Program-made: the position numbers and the translations under genes
Shown: piece by piece, positions 17,836 through 25,360 of the stretch
Numbering within the stretch: the first letter of the stretch is position 1
Layout: every line of letters begins with the position of its first letter
Source of the DNA: UBA11612 sp963976395
GTDB taxonomy: Bacteria; Pseudomonadota; Alphaproteobacteria; Rhodospirillales; Rhodospirillaceae
Length of the DNA: 64,000 nucleotides
NCBI GenBank assembly: GCA_963976395.1
Contig: CAXBLG010000007.1
Location: forward strand, 32,391 to 96,390
Direction: 5' to 3'
Notes under the pieces: model-generated
Told to the model about the DNA's origin: nothing
The model's database searches: none
What the model saw: only the letters and a program-made list of their open reading frames with translations

Positions 17836-18983
17836 TAGCGGCCAGCCCCTTGCAGCAGATAGCGGGAAATAATTACACGCATGATTTCGTTGGTGCCTTC
17901 CAAAATTTGATGCACGCGGGCATCGCGCATGTATCGTTCAATGGGGTAATCTTTTAAATAGCCATACCCGCCATGCAATTGCAGCGCGGAGTTGCAAACT
18001 TCAAACCCAACATCGGTGGCAAATCTTTTTGCCATGGCACACAGCTTGGTGGCCTCGGCGCTTTTGTCGTCGAGACTTGCTGCTGCGTTCAAAACCATAA
18101 GTCGGGCGGCTTCAAGGTCCGTCGCCATATCGGCGAGTTTGAACTGGATTGTCTGAAACTTGCTGAGCGGATTGCCGAACTGCGAGCGGCCCTGAACATA
18201 TTCGGTTGCCGCCTCCAGGGAAGCGCGCGCAGCACCAAGAGAACAGGCCGCGATATTAATCCGGCCGCCATCAAGACCAGCCATGGCGATTTTAAAACCT
18301 TCGCCTTCATCGCCGACGATGTTTGTCACCGGCACGCGGCAGTCTTCGAAAATCACCATCGAGGTCGGCTGGCTGTTCCAGCCGAGTTTCTTTTCCTGCG
18401 CGCCGAAGCTAATTCCTTTGGCGTCCTTATCGACGATCATGCAACTGATGCCCTTAGGGCCTTCGCCGCCGGTACGCACCATGCATACATAAACATCCGA
18501 GCGACCGCCGCCGGAGATGAACGCCTTGGTGCCGTTGAGAACATAGTGGTCCCCATCACGCACCGCCTTTGTGCGCAAGGCTGCTGCATCGGACCCTGAG
18601 GACGGCTCGGTCAGGCAATAGCTGGCAAAGAATTCCATGGAGCAAATTTTGGGCAGATACTTTTGCTTAAGTGCTTCGCTCCCAAAGCGGTCGATCATCG
18701 ACGCTGCCATATTGTGAATCGAGATATACGCAGCGGTTGAAGTGCACCCGGCCGCCAGCTCTTCCAGAATAATCACGCTGTCCATGCGGCCCAATCCGCT
18801 GCCGCCAAAATCGGGCGAAACGTATAGTCCGCCAAATCCCAATTCCGCGGCGGCCCTTAATTCGGCCTCTGGGAAGATTTTTTCCTCGTCCCATTTGGCG
18901 GCATTGGGGGTCATCTGATCCCGGGCAAACTTTCGGGCGGTGTCCTGAAAGGCTTGCTGGTCGTCCGAAAGTTTAAAATCCAT
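17835..18983 (-). CDS. isobutyryl-CoA dehydrogenase (acyl-CoA dehydrogenase family)
   Basis: FAD-dependent alpha,beta-dehydrogenation of an acyl-CoA; operon context with the hydroxyisobutyryl-CoA hydrolase and mmsB points to isobutyryl-CoA to methacrylyl-CoA. The start ATG 18983 (MDFKLSDDQQAFQDTARKFA) follows GGGAGA; the longer reading to 19004 is less likely. Motifs: YCLTEPSSGSDAAAL (FAD/substrate), FGNPLSKFQTIQFKLADMA, and the C-terminal QLHGGYGYLKDYPIERYMRD with the catalytic Glu in ILEGTNEIMR. Length 382 is usual. Methacrylyl-CoA hydratase is missing here and would have to be encoded elsewhere. Confidence 0.92.
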   Translation of the reverse strand: MDFKLSDDQQAFQDTARKFARDQMTPNAAKWDEEKIFPEAELRAAAELGFGGLYVSPDFGGSGLGRMDSVIILEELAAGCTSTAAYISIHNMAASMIDRFGSEALKQKYLPKICSMEFFASYCLTEPSSGSDAAALRTKAVRDGDHYVLNGTKAFISGGGRSDVYVCMVRTGGEGPKGISCMIVDKDAKGISFGAQEKKLGWNSQPTSMVIFEDCRVPVTNIVGDEGEGFKIAMAGLDGGRINIAACSLGAARASLEAATEYVQGRSQFGNPLSKFQTIQFKLADMATDLEAARLMVLNAAASLDDKSAEATKLCAMAKRFATDVGFEVCNSALQLHGGYGYLKDYPIERYMRDARVHQILEGTNEIMRVIISRYLLQGAGR

Positions 18984-19056
18984 ACGCGCTTTCTCCCGGG
19001 CCACTTCGGCGGCTTTTTTCAGTGTGGTATGACATATATGTATTTCTTCGATTTAT

Positions 19057-19093
19057 GGAGAAAAGTTGCCGATTTCTCCGGTTTTTCGGAGAA
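19057..19093. repeat. three interleaved inverted half-sites between divergent genes
   Basis: GGAGAAA (19057-19063), TTTCTCCG (19073-19080) and CGGAGAA (19087-19093) form two alternative perfect 7-bp inverted repeats that share the middle arm: GGAGAAA/TTTCTCC with a 9-bp gap and TTCTCCG/CGGAGAA with a 6-bp gap. They lie between the valine operon and the aldehyde dehydrogenase gene, just upstream of the latter's promoter. They could be operator half-sites for a dimeric regulator or mutually exclusive RNA hairpins. No regulator gene is adjacent. Confidence 0.5.
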
Positions 19094-19106
19094 CAGCACT
19101 TTAGAA

Positions 19107-19135
19107 TTGACATCCCTGGCCCGCTCTTGTTTAGA
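19107..19135 (+). promoter_or_regulatory. sigma-70 type promoter for the aldehyde dehydrogenase gene
   Basis: TTGACA (19107-19112), 17-bp spacer, TTTAGA (19130-19135). The -35 is a perfect consensus. A strong ribosome site (AGAGGAGAG) precedes the ATG at 19196. Confidence 0.6.
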
Positions 19136-19195
19136 CAGGTTTTATCACTATAGATTTAGCGTTGACCATCCCACGATAACCAGAGGAGAGCCGCT

Positions 19196-20623
19196 ATGCC
19201 GCCGCTCGAAACAGCCGCGCAAGACGCCGATACTCTTACACCGGAGCTTGAAATCAAAGGGTTAATTGACCGCTCTCGAGCGGCTCAGGCCCAGATTGAA
19301 AACTACACCCAAGACCAGGTGAACCAGCTGATTCGCGCTCTGGTGTGGGCTGTAGCCCGTCCCGGGGTGGCCGAGAAAATCGCCCAGTTCACCGTGGATG
19401 AGACCCAACTCGGCAATTACGAGGGTAAATTTCTCAAAATCGCCCGTAAAACCCGCGCGACTCTGATGGACATCATCGACGACAAGTCTGTGGGCGTCAT
19501 TGAAGAGGACAAAGAGCGCAACATTGTAAAAATTGCCAAGCCAATGGGCGTGATCGGCGCTTTGTCTCCGTCCACCAATCCAGAAGCTACACCGGTGATC
19601 AAGGCGATCTCGGCCATTAAGGGTCGCAACTCGATCATTATTGCGCCGCACCCGCGCGCCAAGCTGACCAACAAGATGATCTGCGATATTATGCGCGAAA
19701 CCTTGAAGGCTTACGGCGCTCCGGAAGATTTGGTTATCGCCATTGAAGTGCCCTCATTGGAAAAAACCAACGAATTGATGCGCCAGTGCGATCGTGTTCT
19801 GGCCACCGGCGGCGGACCTATGGTCAAAGCCGCCTATTCCAGCGGCACACCTGCCCTGGGTGTCGGCGTTGGCAACGCCGTCATCACCGTGGACGATACC
19901 GCCGATCTCGACGATGCGGCCGAGAAAATCCGCATTTCCAAAACCCTCGATTTCGCGGCTTCGTGTTCGGCCGACAATTCCGTGGTGCTGCTTGAGCCCA
20001 TCTACGACCAGATGCTCCAGAAACTTCAGGACAAGGGCGGATACGTCGTCAGCCCGGAAGAAAAAACCAAACTCCAAAATACTATCTGGGAAGACGGACA
20101 TCTCAACGCCAACATCGTCGCGCAGCCGGCCGAGAAGATTGCCGGCATGGCAGGCATTGACCTTCCGGAAGGCAAAACTTTCTTCATCGTTCCGGAAACT
20201 GGCTGGGGTCCGGACCACCCGTTCTCCGGCGAAAAGCTGTCCGTGGTCGTGGCGCTCTACAAAACCAAAGACATTGATGGCGCGATTGCATTGACCAACA
20301 ACATCCAGGCCTACCAGGGTCAGGGGCACTCTTGCGGCATTTACTCGACCAACGACGACAACATCATGAAGTTGGCCAATGCCACCAAGACGTCCCGCGT
20401 AATGGTCAACCAGCCGCAAGCACCATCTAACAGCGGAAACTTGTGGAACGGCATGCGCCAAACCTTCTCTCTGGGCTGCGGCTCATGGGGCGGAAACGGC
20501 ACCAACAACAACATCACATGGCGCGATTTGATCAACGAGACTTGGGTGTCTAAGCCTCTCGCCAAACCCAAAGAGCTTCTCCCCGACGAAGTGCTGTTCG
20601 GCAAGGACATCATGGAAAAATAA
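19196..20623 (+). CDS. CoA-acylating aldehyde dehydrogenase, SauS/EutE-like
   Basis: Aldehyde dehydrogenase superfamily enzyme of the CoA-acylating branch (AdhE N-terminal domain, EutE, PduP, sulfoacetaldehyde dehydrogenase SauS). The catalytic cysteine is in FAASCSADNSVV near residue 260; the cofactor region shows PMGVIGALSPSTNPEATP and ATGGGPMVKAAYSSGTPALG, the latter typical of acylating enzymes. The C-terminus holds GCGSWGGNGTNNNITWRDL, also typical of that group. Overall it most resembles SauS-type acylating sulfoacetaldehyde dehydrogenase, but no taurine or sulfoacetate gene is near, so the substrate is open. Single-gene unit: own promoter, strong terminator after it. Confidence 0.82.
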   Translation: MPPLETAAQDADTLTPELEIKGLIDRSRAAQAQIENYTQDQVNQLIRALVWAVARPGVAEKIAQFTVDETQLGNYEGKFLKIARKTRATLMDIIDDKSVGVIEEDKERNIVKIAKPMGVIGALSPSTNPEATPVIKAISAIKGRNSIIIAPHPRAKLTNKMICDIMRETLKAYGAPEDLVIAIEVPSLEKTNELMRQCDRVLATGGGPMVKAAYSSGTPALGVGVGNAVITVDDTADLDDAAEKIRISKTLDFAASCSADNSVVLLEPIYDQMLQKLQDKGGYVVSPEEKTKLQNTIWEDGHLNANIVAQPAEKIAGMAGIDLPEGKTFFIVPETGWGPDHPFSGEKLSVVVALYKTKDIDGAIALTNNIQAYQGQGHSCGIYSTNDDNIMKLANATKTSRVMVNQPQAPSNSGNLWNGMRQTFSLGCGSWGGNGTNNNITWRDLINETWVSKPLAKPKELLPDEVLFGKDIMEK

Positions 20624-20641
20624 AATAGGCTCAAGCCTATT
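20624..20641. repeat. perfect palindrome after the aldehyde dehydrogenase gene
   Basis: AATAGGCT-CA-AGCCTATT, an 8-bp perfect inverted repeat starting right behind the stop codon. It has no long T tract of its own and stands just before the main terminator, perhaps stabilising the mRNA 3' end. Confidence 0.5.
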
Positions 20642-20654
20642 AGAAAATTTCAAA

Positions 20655-20684
20655 GGGCCGGCGGAAACGTCGGCCCTTTTTTTT
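20655..20684 (+). terminator. Rho-independent terminator
   Basis: Stem GGGCCGGCG / CGTCGGCCC (nine pairs including one G-U) with a GAAA tetraloop, followed by eight T. It lies 32 bp after the aldehyde dehydrogenase stop and would also stop leftward transcripts to some extent. Confidence 0.9.
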
Positions 20685-20958
20685 CGTCTCGTCACACAGA
20701 AAGTACGTTGCATGCACAACCACTGAGAATCTGACGACACAAGCGGCGCATAGGTTGGGATGGTGGACCGATCAGGACAAAGATGGGCACTTGATTCTCT
20801 TCGTATCTCTTACTGGATAGAAGACCAAACGTTCGAATATCACCGAGAGAACTGCCTAGATGCTATAGTGGTTGGTGTCTGAGCATAAACTTTAAGCGTA
20901 CCTAAACAAGGCGCTACAGGTCGTTCAGGACAAAAGCACATAGCTACGCCAATATCTC
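20685..20958. other. gene-free stretch left of the polysaccharide cassette
   Basis: About 270 bp with no credible ORF on either strand. The only notable content is the partial copy of the tRNA-Val 3' end at 20758-20777. Confidence 0.5.
20758..20777. repeat. att-like direct repeat of the tRNA-Val 3' end (left copy)
   Basis: GGGATGGTGGAC (20758-20769) is identical to 27687-27698, which covers the 3' terminal bases of the tRNA-Val gene (CCA end plus acceptor stem) and four bases beyond. The similarity extends to 17 of 20 positions. Same orientation, 6.9 kb apart, flanking the whole polysaccharide cassette. This is what a tRNA-targeted integration leaves, though no integrase remains. Confidence 0.5.
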
Positions 20959-22491
20959 TCATCCCCTTTCGAAGGCTGATCGCCGTATTTTGCCCCATCC
21001 GCCTTTGCCGCGCACGAACTCCACCCACCCCACGACACGCCACCAGTTATTGATTTGCCGGTATCCGAAATTCTCTAGAATTGCCGCCGCTGTTAGGACC
21101 AACAGATGCCAAGCCTTTGGATATCGGCGCAGCTGCATTTCGGCCAAAATCAACGACCCCACACTCAGAAATACGCCGTACACAAAAGTAATTGCGAGAT
21201 AGGCCAAAAAGAAATCGAGATTCAGCATCCCGAGGCCGTACAAAATAGGCATCGTAATGTACCCCAACACCTCTAGCGGCGGTCCGATCACATCCGTGAT
21301 CAGGATATTGGCATAGCCGATCGAACCGGCAACCCCGTACTCAGATCGCCCCATCATGTCCCTATGCTTGAAAAATGATTCAAGACTACCCCGCTCCCAT
21401 CGCTTGCGCTGTCCGCCGAGATCTCTGAGTCGTGTCGGCGCAATGGTCCAGCATACGGGCTCTGGAACGAACATCATTTTGTAATCGTTGTCTCTTTCTC
21501 CCATCACACGGTGCATCTTGACGATGATTTCCATATCCTCGCCGACCATGTCCCGGCTGTACCCGCCGACTTGCATCAAAATGGAGCGCTTGAATATGCC
21601 GAAGGCTCCGGAGATGAGCATCATGGCTCCCAGTTCACTCCAACCGAGCCGGGCAATGAGAAATGCGCGGAAGTACTCGACTATCTGAAACAGCGATAGG
21701 GCATCGGTGGGCAATCCGATGGACGTCACCCGTCCATGGCGCACCTGGCAACCATTGGCGACGCGAATAGACCCACCAACGGCGATGATGTGATCAAAGT
21801 CTTCAACAAAGGGCTGGACGGCGCGCAGAAGTGCGTCTGATTCTAAAATGGAGTCGGCGTCCACCGCACACACCAGTGGGCTACGAGCGACATTGATACC
21901 TGCGTTCAAAGCGTCCGCTTTGCCGCCGTTTTCCTTATCGATAACAAGGAGTTTGGGATAGTTGTCGGCCTTATAAAACCCGCGGATAGCAGCATGTTCA
22001 AGCACGGGGTCATAGGCCCGCACAGCCGGTTTCAGGTCGAATGCCTTTCGCAGAACTTCCAGCGTTCCATCCTGCGAACCATCGTTGACAATAACAATCT
22101 CAAATTCAGGATAGTGCAGCGCCAGAAGCGACCGTACATTGTCCGCAACGGTCTCCTCCTCATTATAGGCCGGCACAATCAAGCATATCGGCAATGTTTG
22201 ACGATGAAATCTCCACCACGCCGATAACGAGTCCTTCACGCGACCTCTTCGGCGCAGCGCCTTATACCCCAGCAAAAATTGCACGGTATAAAGAGCGTTC
22301 AGTACAATGCCATTTATGAAAATGAGCCATGCGACAGTAACGGCGATGAGAACCGTGGTGTCGCCAAACTGAGTTGCACGCAGAAAAATGCTGGCGCCAG
22401 AAAGTGTTTCTAGAACTACGGCTGAGCTCTCTCCGAGCCACTCAATACTCCGAGCCATCAAGTTGCGAATGATTGCGTAGTACTCGCTCAT
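20959..22491 (-). CDS. membrane glycosyltransferase family 2, polysaccharide synthase-like
   Basis: Processive-type inner-membrane GT2 of 510 residues, like PgaC or YaiP-type enzymes. Two N-terminal membrane spans lie near 45-80 (TTVLIAVTVAWLIFINGIVL). The catalytic domain shows IVPAYNEEETV, VNDGSQDGT, KENGGKADALNAG with DADS, GEDMEI and the processivity motif QRKRWERG (Q-x-x-R-W). C-terminal spans (VLGYITMPILYGLGML, LAITFVYGVFLSVGSLIL) complete the channel. No PilZ domain is seen. Last gene of a tightly packed leftward operon (2 bp after the HEAT gene). It probably polymerises and exports a polysaccharide whose sugar is unknown. Confidence 0.87.
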   Translation of the reverse strand: MSEYYAIIRNLMARSIEWLGESSAVVLETLSGASIFLRATQFGDTTVLIAVTVAWLIFINGIVLNALYTVQFLLGYKALRRRGRVKDSLSAWWRFHRQTLPICLIVPAYNEEETVADNVRSLLALHYPEFEIVIVNDGSQDGTLEVLRKAFDLKPAVRAYDPVLEHAAIRGFYKADNYPKLLVIDKENGGKADALNAGINVARSPLVCAVDADSILESDALLRAVQPFVEDFDHIIAVGGSIRVANGCQVRHGRVTSIGLPTDALSLFQIVEYFRAFLIARLGWSELGAMMLISGAFGIFKRSILMQVGGYSRDMVGEDMEIIVKMHRVMGERDNDYKMMFVPEPVCWTIAPTRLRDLGGQRKRWERGSLESFFKHRDMMGRSEYGVAGSIGYANILITDVIGPPLEVLGYITMPILYGLGMLNLDFFLAYLAITFVYGVFLSVGSLILAEMQLRRYPKAWHLLVLTAAAILENFGYRQINNWWRVVGWVEFVRGKGGWGKIRRSAFERG

Positions 22492-22493
22492 GT

Positions 22494-23528
22494 TTAACTT
22501 AATTCCCGCAATACGAGTGACCCCACATCGGAATTCGCATTGGATCGGACCGCATTTTTAAGAGCAGCGAGTCCTTCAGGCCCGAGTTGAGCCAAAGATT
22601 CAGCTGCGCGAAATCTAACCCACCAGAATTCATCGCTCAAAAGGGCAGCTAGTATGTCGATAGAGTCGTTCAGGCCTAAACGACTTGCCGCAATCGCCGC
22701 CTGAGTCCGGACGGTCCATGACGGATCGCTTAAGGCCGAATTTATGGCGGCGGACCCGCTGGGATGTTGCAATTCACCCAGCGCTCGAACGCAAGCTGCC
22801 CGGACATCCGCCGAGCCGTGCTCCGCGGCAAGCGCCGACAAATCTGAGATGCATTCAAAATCATTCGAATTCGCCAGGGCATCTGCAGCCAAAAGGGCAA
22901 TGCGATCACCGACGTAAAGCATTCCCCGGATGGCTTTCGATTGGGTCTTCGCTAATTTTCGAAATAGTTGGCGCACGCCGAGATGCCCGATCATATCATC
23001 GCGCGTCATTCGCATCCATGCCGTTTGGATAGACAGTCCCGTTCGCGTTTCGGCAAGCGCGTAGGCCGCTGCCAAAACCACCTGAGGCGCAGGATCATGA
23101 AGCGCTTGGGTCGCAGCAAGGTAGACACGGCGGTCGTCCACCCACGTCATATCGGCGTAGAGAGCCGCCCTTACGGATGTTGAACCCTCCGCCATCCGAT
23201 CCAGAAGCTCGTCGATGTCGATAAGGCTATTCAGCAGCGTATCAAGAGAATTAAGACCGTTACCCTTGAGTGTACGGCGCAACGGTCCTGCGACATCCAA
23301 TAGATTAATCTGACTATACTTTTTTAGGAGCTCGCGAGCGTCGTCTTGCGTCACGCGTTGATCGATGACGTCAAACAACACCGATTTTATTTTCTGACGT
23401 TTAGTCTCTTGCCGCGCGTTAAAAAAATCCTCAGCCACCCGACGAAGCGCTAGATACAAGGCCACGACTATGCTGAAGGCTGCCAGCCCCGCTGATATAA
23501 GCCAAGTGGCTTTTAGGAACGGGTCCAT
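22494..23528 (-). CDS. membrane-anchored HEAT-repeat protein
   Basis: 344 residues with one N-terminal transmembrane helix (WLISAGLAAFSIVVALYLAL) followed by a cytoplasmic alpha-solenoid. From about residue 140 the helices repeat in HEAT style with recurring D-P/V-R-x-A-A-x-x-A-L patterns: DPAPQVVLAAAYALAE, SADVRAACVRALGEL, DPSWTVRTQAAIAASRLG and EFWWVRFRAAESLAQLG. HEAT repeats usually bind proteins, so this is plausibly a scaffold joining the glycosyltransferase to partners. It sits between the barrel gene (6 bp) and the glycosyltransferase (2 bp). Function inferred from context only. Confidence 0.82.
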   Translation of the reverse strand: MDPFLKATWLISAGLAAFSIVVALYLALRRVAEDFFNARQETKRQKIKSVLFDVIDQRVTQDDARELLKKYSQINLLDVAGPLRRTLKGNGLNSLDTLLNSLIDIDELLDRMAEGSTSVRAALYADMTWVDDRRVYLAATQALHDPAPQVVLAAAYALAETRTGLSIQTAWMRMTRDDMIGHLGVRQLFRKLAKTQSKAIRGMLYVGDRIALLAADALANSNDFECISDLSALAAEHGSADVRAACVRALGELQHPSGSAAINSALSDPSWTVRTQAAIAASRLGLNDSIDILAALLSDEFWWVRFRAAESLAQLGPEGLAALKNAVRSNANSDVGSLVLRELS

Positions 23529-23534
23529 CTCACG

Positions 23535-24890
23535 TTAAAATTTCAAACTGAGGCCGCTGCGAATGGAATGCCGAACATAAGAATTGTCCCGGCTGTCACG
23601 AGACCCGCTGATATTCAGCGTCAGATGATCGGACAATTCGTAGCTGAGCCCAGCGGCGATTGAGTTGGTGTTGGTAACAATGCCCCGGTCACTCTCCGGC
23701 GCTATGGCGCCCGCCACTCGAATTCCGAGATTATCCGTAACTTGGGCATATCCCGCGAGTGACCACCCCACCACGTGTTTCCCGCCAGGATCAATGGTGT
23801 TGAGCACTTTCCCCCACACCCATGCACGTCCGTCGAACACATATTGTTGCCAGCCAGCGTCGAAAGAATAAACCGTACCGACACTGTAGCCGCGTACACG
23901 CGCATCCAATGTAGCGACGCCGGCATTAAAAATACCCGATCCCTTCCACAACCGAACATCAGCGCCGCTCGCCACAGCCCAATCCGGCACAAAGTCCACA
24001 TCGGCGCCAACAGTGACCTCTAAATATCCGCCGGAAATATCAGTGAATCGATGTGACCCCCCGAGCGTAAAAGACCAATCACTGAGTCCGAAGCGGTCGG
24101 CACGCTCCAGTCCGCCCATAATACGCGTTCTATCCGACAGCATCCGCTCAATACGTGCATTTTGCTGGTTCCAGTCTCCCAGCGGCGTACGGCTTAACGA
24201 TGAAAACTCTCCGTCAATGTCAATGCGCCAAAGATTTCCAGGATTTTCAATCGGCTGGGACAAGCGCAATTGTACTTCGTTGTCCTCGGGATAGAGTGCC
24301 GCCGCGCGTTCGTATTGATCGCGCGCGTTTTCGAACTTACCCTGAGCGCGCAACACATCGCCCGTACCGAGAAAAGCTTCCAGACTGTCTGGCTGAAGGG
24401 CCTGAGCGCGGTCGAATGCCCGTAAGGCTCGCGGAAAATCGCCCTGATAGTAAGCAAGTCGCCCCTTAAGTGTCCATGCGTCGGCATAATCTGGGGCTTG
24501 ATTGATAACTTGATCCACCAGTGACTCTGCCCGTGTGAAATTATCATTCCATCCCACAATGCGCGCCTGAGTGAGGCGCACATCGATATCATCTGGCGCT
24601 TGAGTTGCCGCGCGCGCGATGGTGTTTAGAGCGTCCTTTAGTTTATCTTGAAAGGCCTGCATCAATGCCAATTGTCGAAGAGCCTGGGGGTCGTCTGGGA
24701 AAACCTGAAGTGCTTCGATTAGCGCACGCTCAGATGCCGCAAAGTCACCCGCTAGGCGCGCCTTACTGGCTTTCTCCATCGCGTCTGGAAATGTGGTTCC
24801 GGTTTGCGCCCACACGGTCATCGGCAAATTAATCGCCAGCAAAGCAATCTGAGTCGACAGTATGCAACGCTGCATGAATGTTTGGGACAT
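23535..24890 (-). CDS. TPR plus YaiO-like outer-membrane beta-barrel protein
   Basis: 451 residues: signal peptide (cleavage near TVWA-QTG), then TPR repeats at about 35-205 (ASERALIEALQVFPDDPQAL, ADAWTLKGRLAYYQGDFPRA, LEAFLGTGDVLRAQGKFENA), then a predicted barrel of alternating strands to the C-terminal LSLKF, whose final Phe suits BAM-dependent assembly. The barrel resembles the YaiO family; in E. coli yaiO neighbours the glycosyltransferase gene yaiP. TPR plus barrel recalls PgaA and BcsC, which export polysaccharide, so this is the likely exporter of the cassette. The gap to the receiver gene is 4 bp. Confidence 0.85.
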   Translation of the reverse strand: MSQTFMQRCILSTQIALLAINLPMTVWAQTGTTFPDAMEKASKARLAGDFAASERALIEALQVFPDDPQALRQLALMQAFQDKLKDALNTIARAATQAPDDIDVRLTQARIVGWNDNFTRAESLVDQVINQAPDYADAWTLKGRLAYYQGDFPRALRAFDRAQALQPDSLEAFLGTGDVLRAQGKFENARDQYERAAALYPEDNEVQLRLSQPIENPGNLWRIDIDGEFSSLSRTPLGDWNQQNARIERMLSDRTRIMGGLERADRFGLSDWSFTLGGSHRFTDISGGYLEVTVGADVDFVPDWAVASGADVRLWKGSGIFNAGVATLDARVRGYSVGTVYSFDAGWQQYVFDGRAWVWGKVLNTIDPGGKHVVGWSLAGYAQVTDNLGIRVAGAIAPESDRGIVTNTNSIAAGLSYELSDHLTLNISGSRDSRDNSYVRHSIRSGLSLKF

Positions 24891-24894
24891 AGTG

Positions 24895-25290
24895 CTAATT
24901 CTGGCCGAGCCGCAATTTTGCAGCTAGCAGCCTCTTTACGCGTACAGACAACTCGTTGGGCATAAACGGTTTCGTCATGTAATCATCCGCACCTAAAGAG
25001 AGCCCGCTGACGACATCATGCTCAAGATCACGCGCCGTCAGCATAAGTACAGCGATGTCCTTTGTATCCTCCTCACTTTTCAGGGTGCGCAGAATTTCAA
25101 GGCCATCCATGCCGGGGAGCATTCCGTCCAAGATCACGACACTTGGTGCGATTTCTCGAACCAGCTTCAAGCCATCATCACCAGTTGTTGCAATCTTAGT
25201 CTGATACCCGTCTCGCTCCAACTTGTGCTGGATTAGGTCAGCAATCGTTGGGTCATCTTCAATGATGAGAATTGTAGGGATACTTGTCAC
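24895..25290 (-). CDS. single-domain response regulator of the polysaccharide cassette
   Basis: 131-residue receiver domain only, with no output domain. It has the acidic pocket EDD (11-13), phosphoacceptor Asp55 in VVILDGMLPGMDG, the Thr in VLMLTARD and Lys107 in YMTKPF, so it should be phosphorylatable. Start is GTG 25290 (family N-terminus MTSIPTILIIEDD). It is embedded in the operon 4 bp before the TPR/barrel gene and 70 bp after the deacetylase gene. With no histidine kinase nearby it is probably served by a kinase elsewhere, and may act by protein contact on the synthase complex. Confidence 0.92.
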   Translation of the reverse strand: MTSIPTILIIEDDPTIADLIQHKLERDGYQTKIATTGDDGLKLVREIAPSVVILDGMLPGMDGLEILRTLKSEEDTKDIAVLMLTARDLEHDVVSGLSLGADDYMTKPFMPNELSVRVKRLLAAKLRLGQN

Positions 25291-25360
25291 TTGCTTACTA
25301 TTGCTGATGATGTAATTGGACTTCTCTTTCTATAGATTCTCTTACCTTAACATAGCGTAA

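Noticed and set aside
19754..20461. 235-codon open frame opposite the aldehyde dehydrogenase gene
   Set aside because: Shadow of a well-supported gene with a catalytic Cys motif, promoter and terminator.
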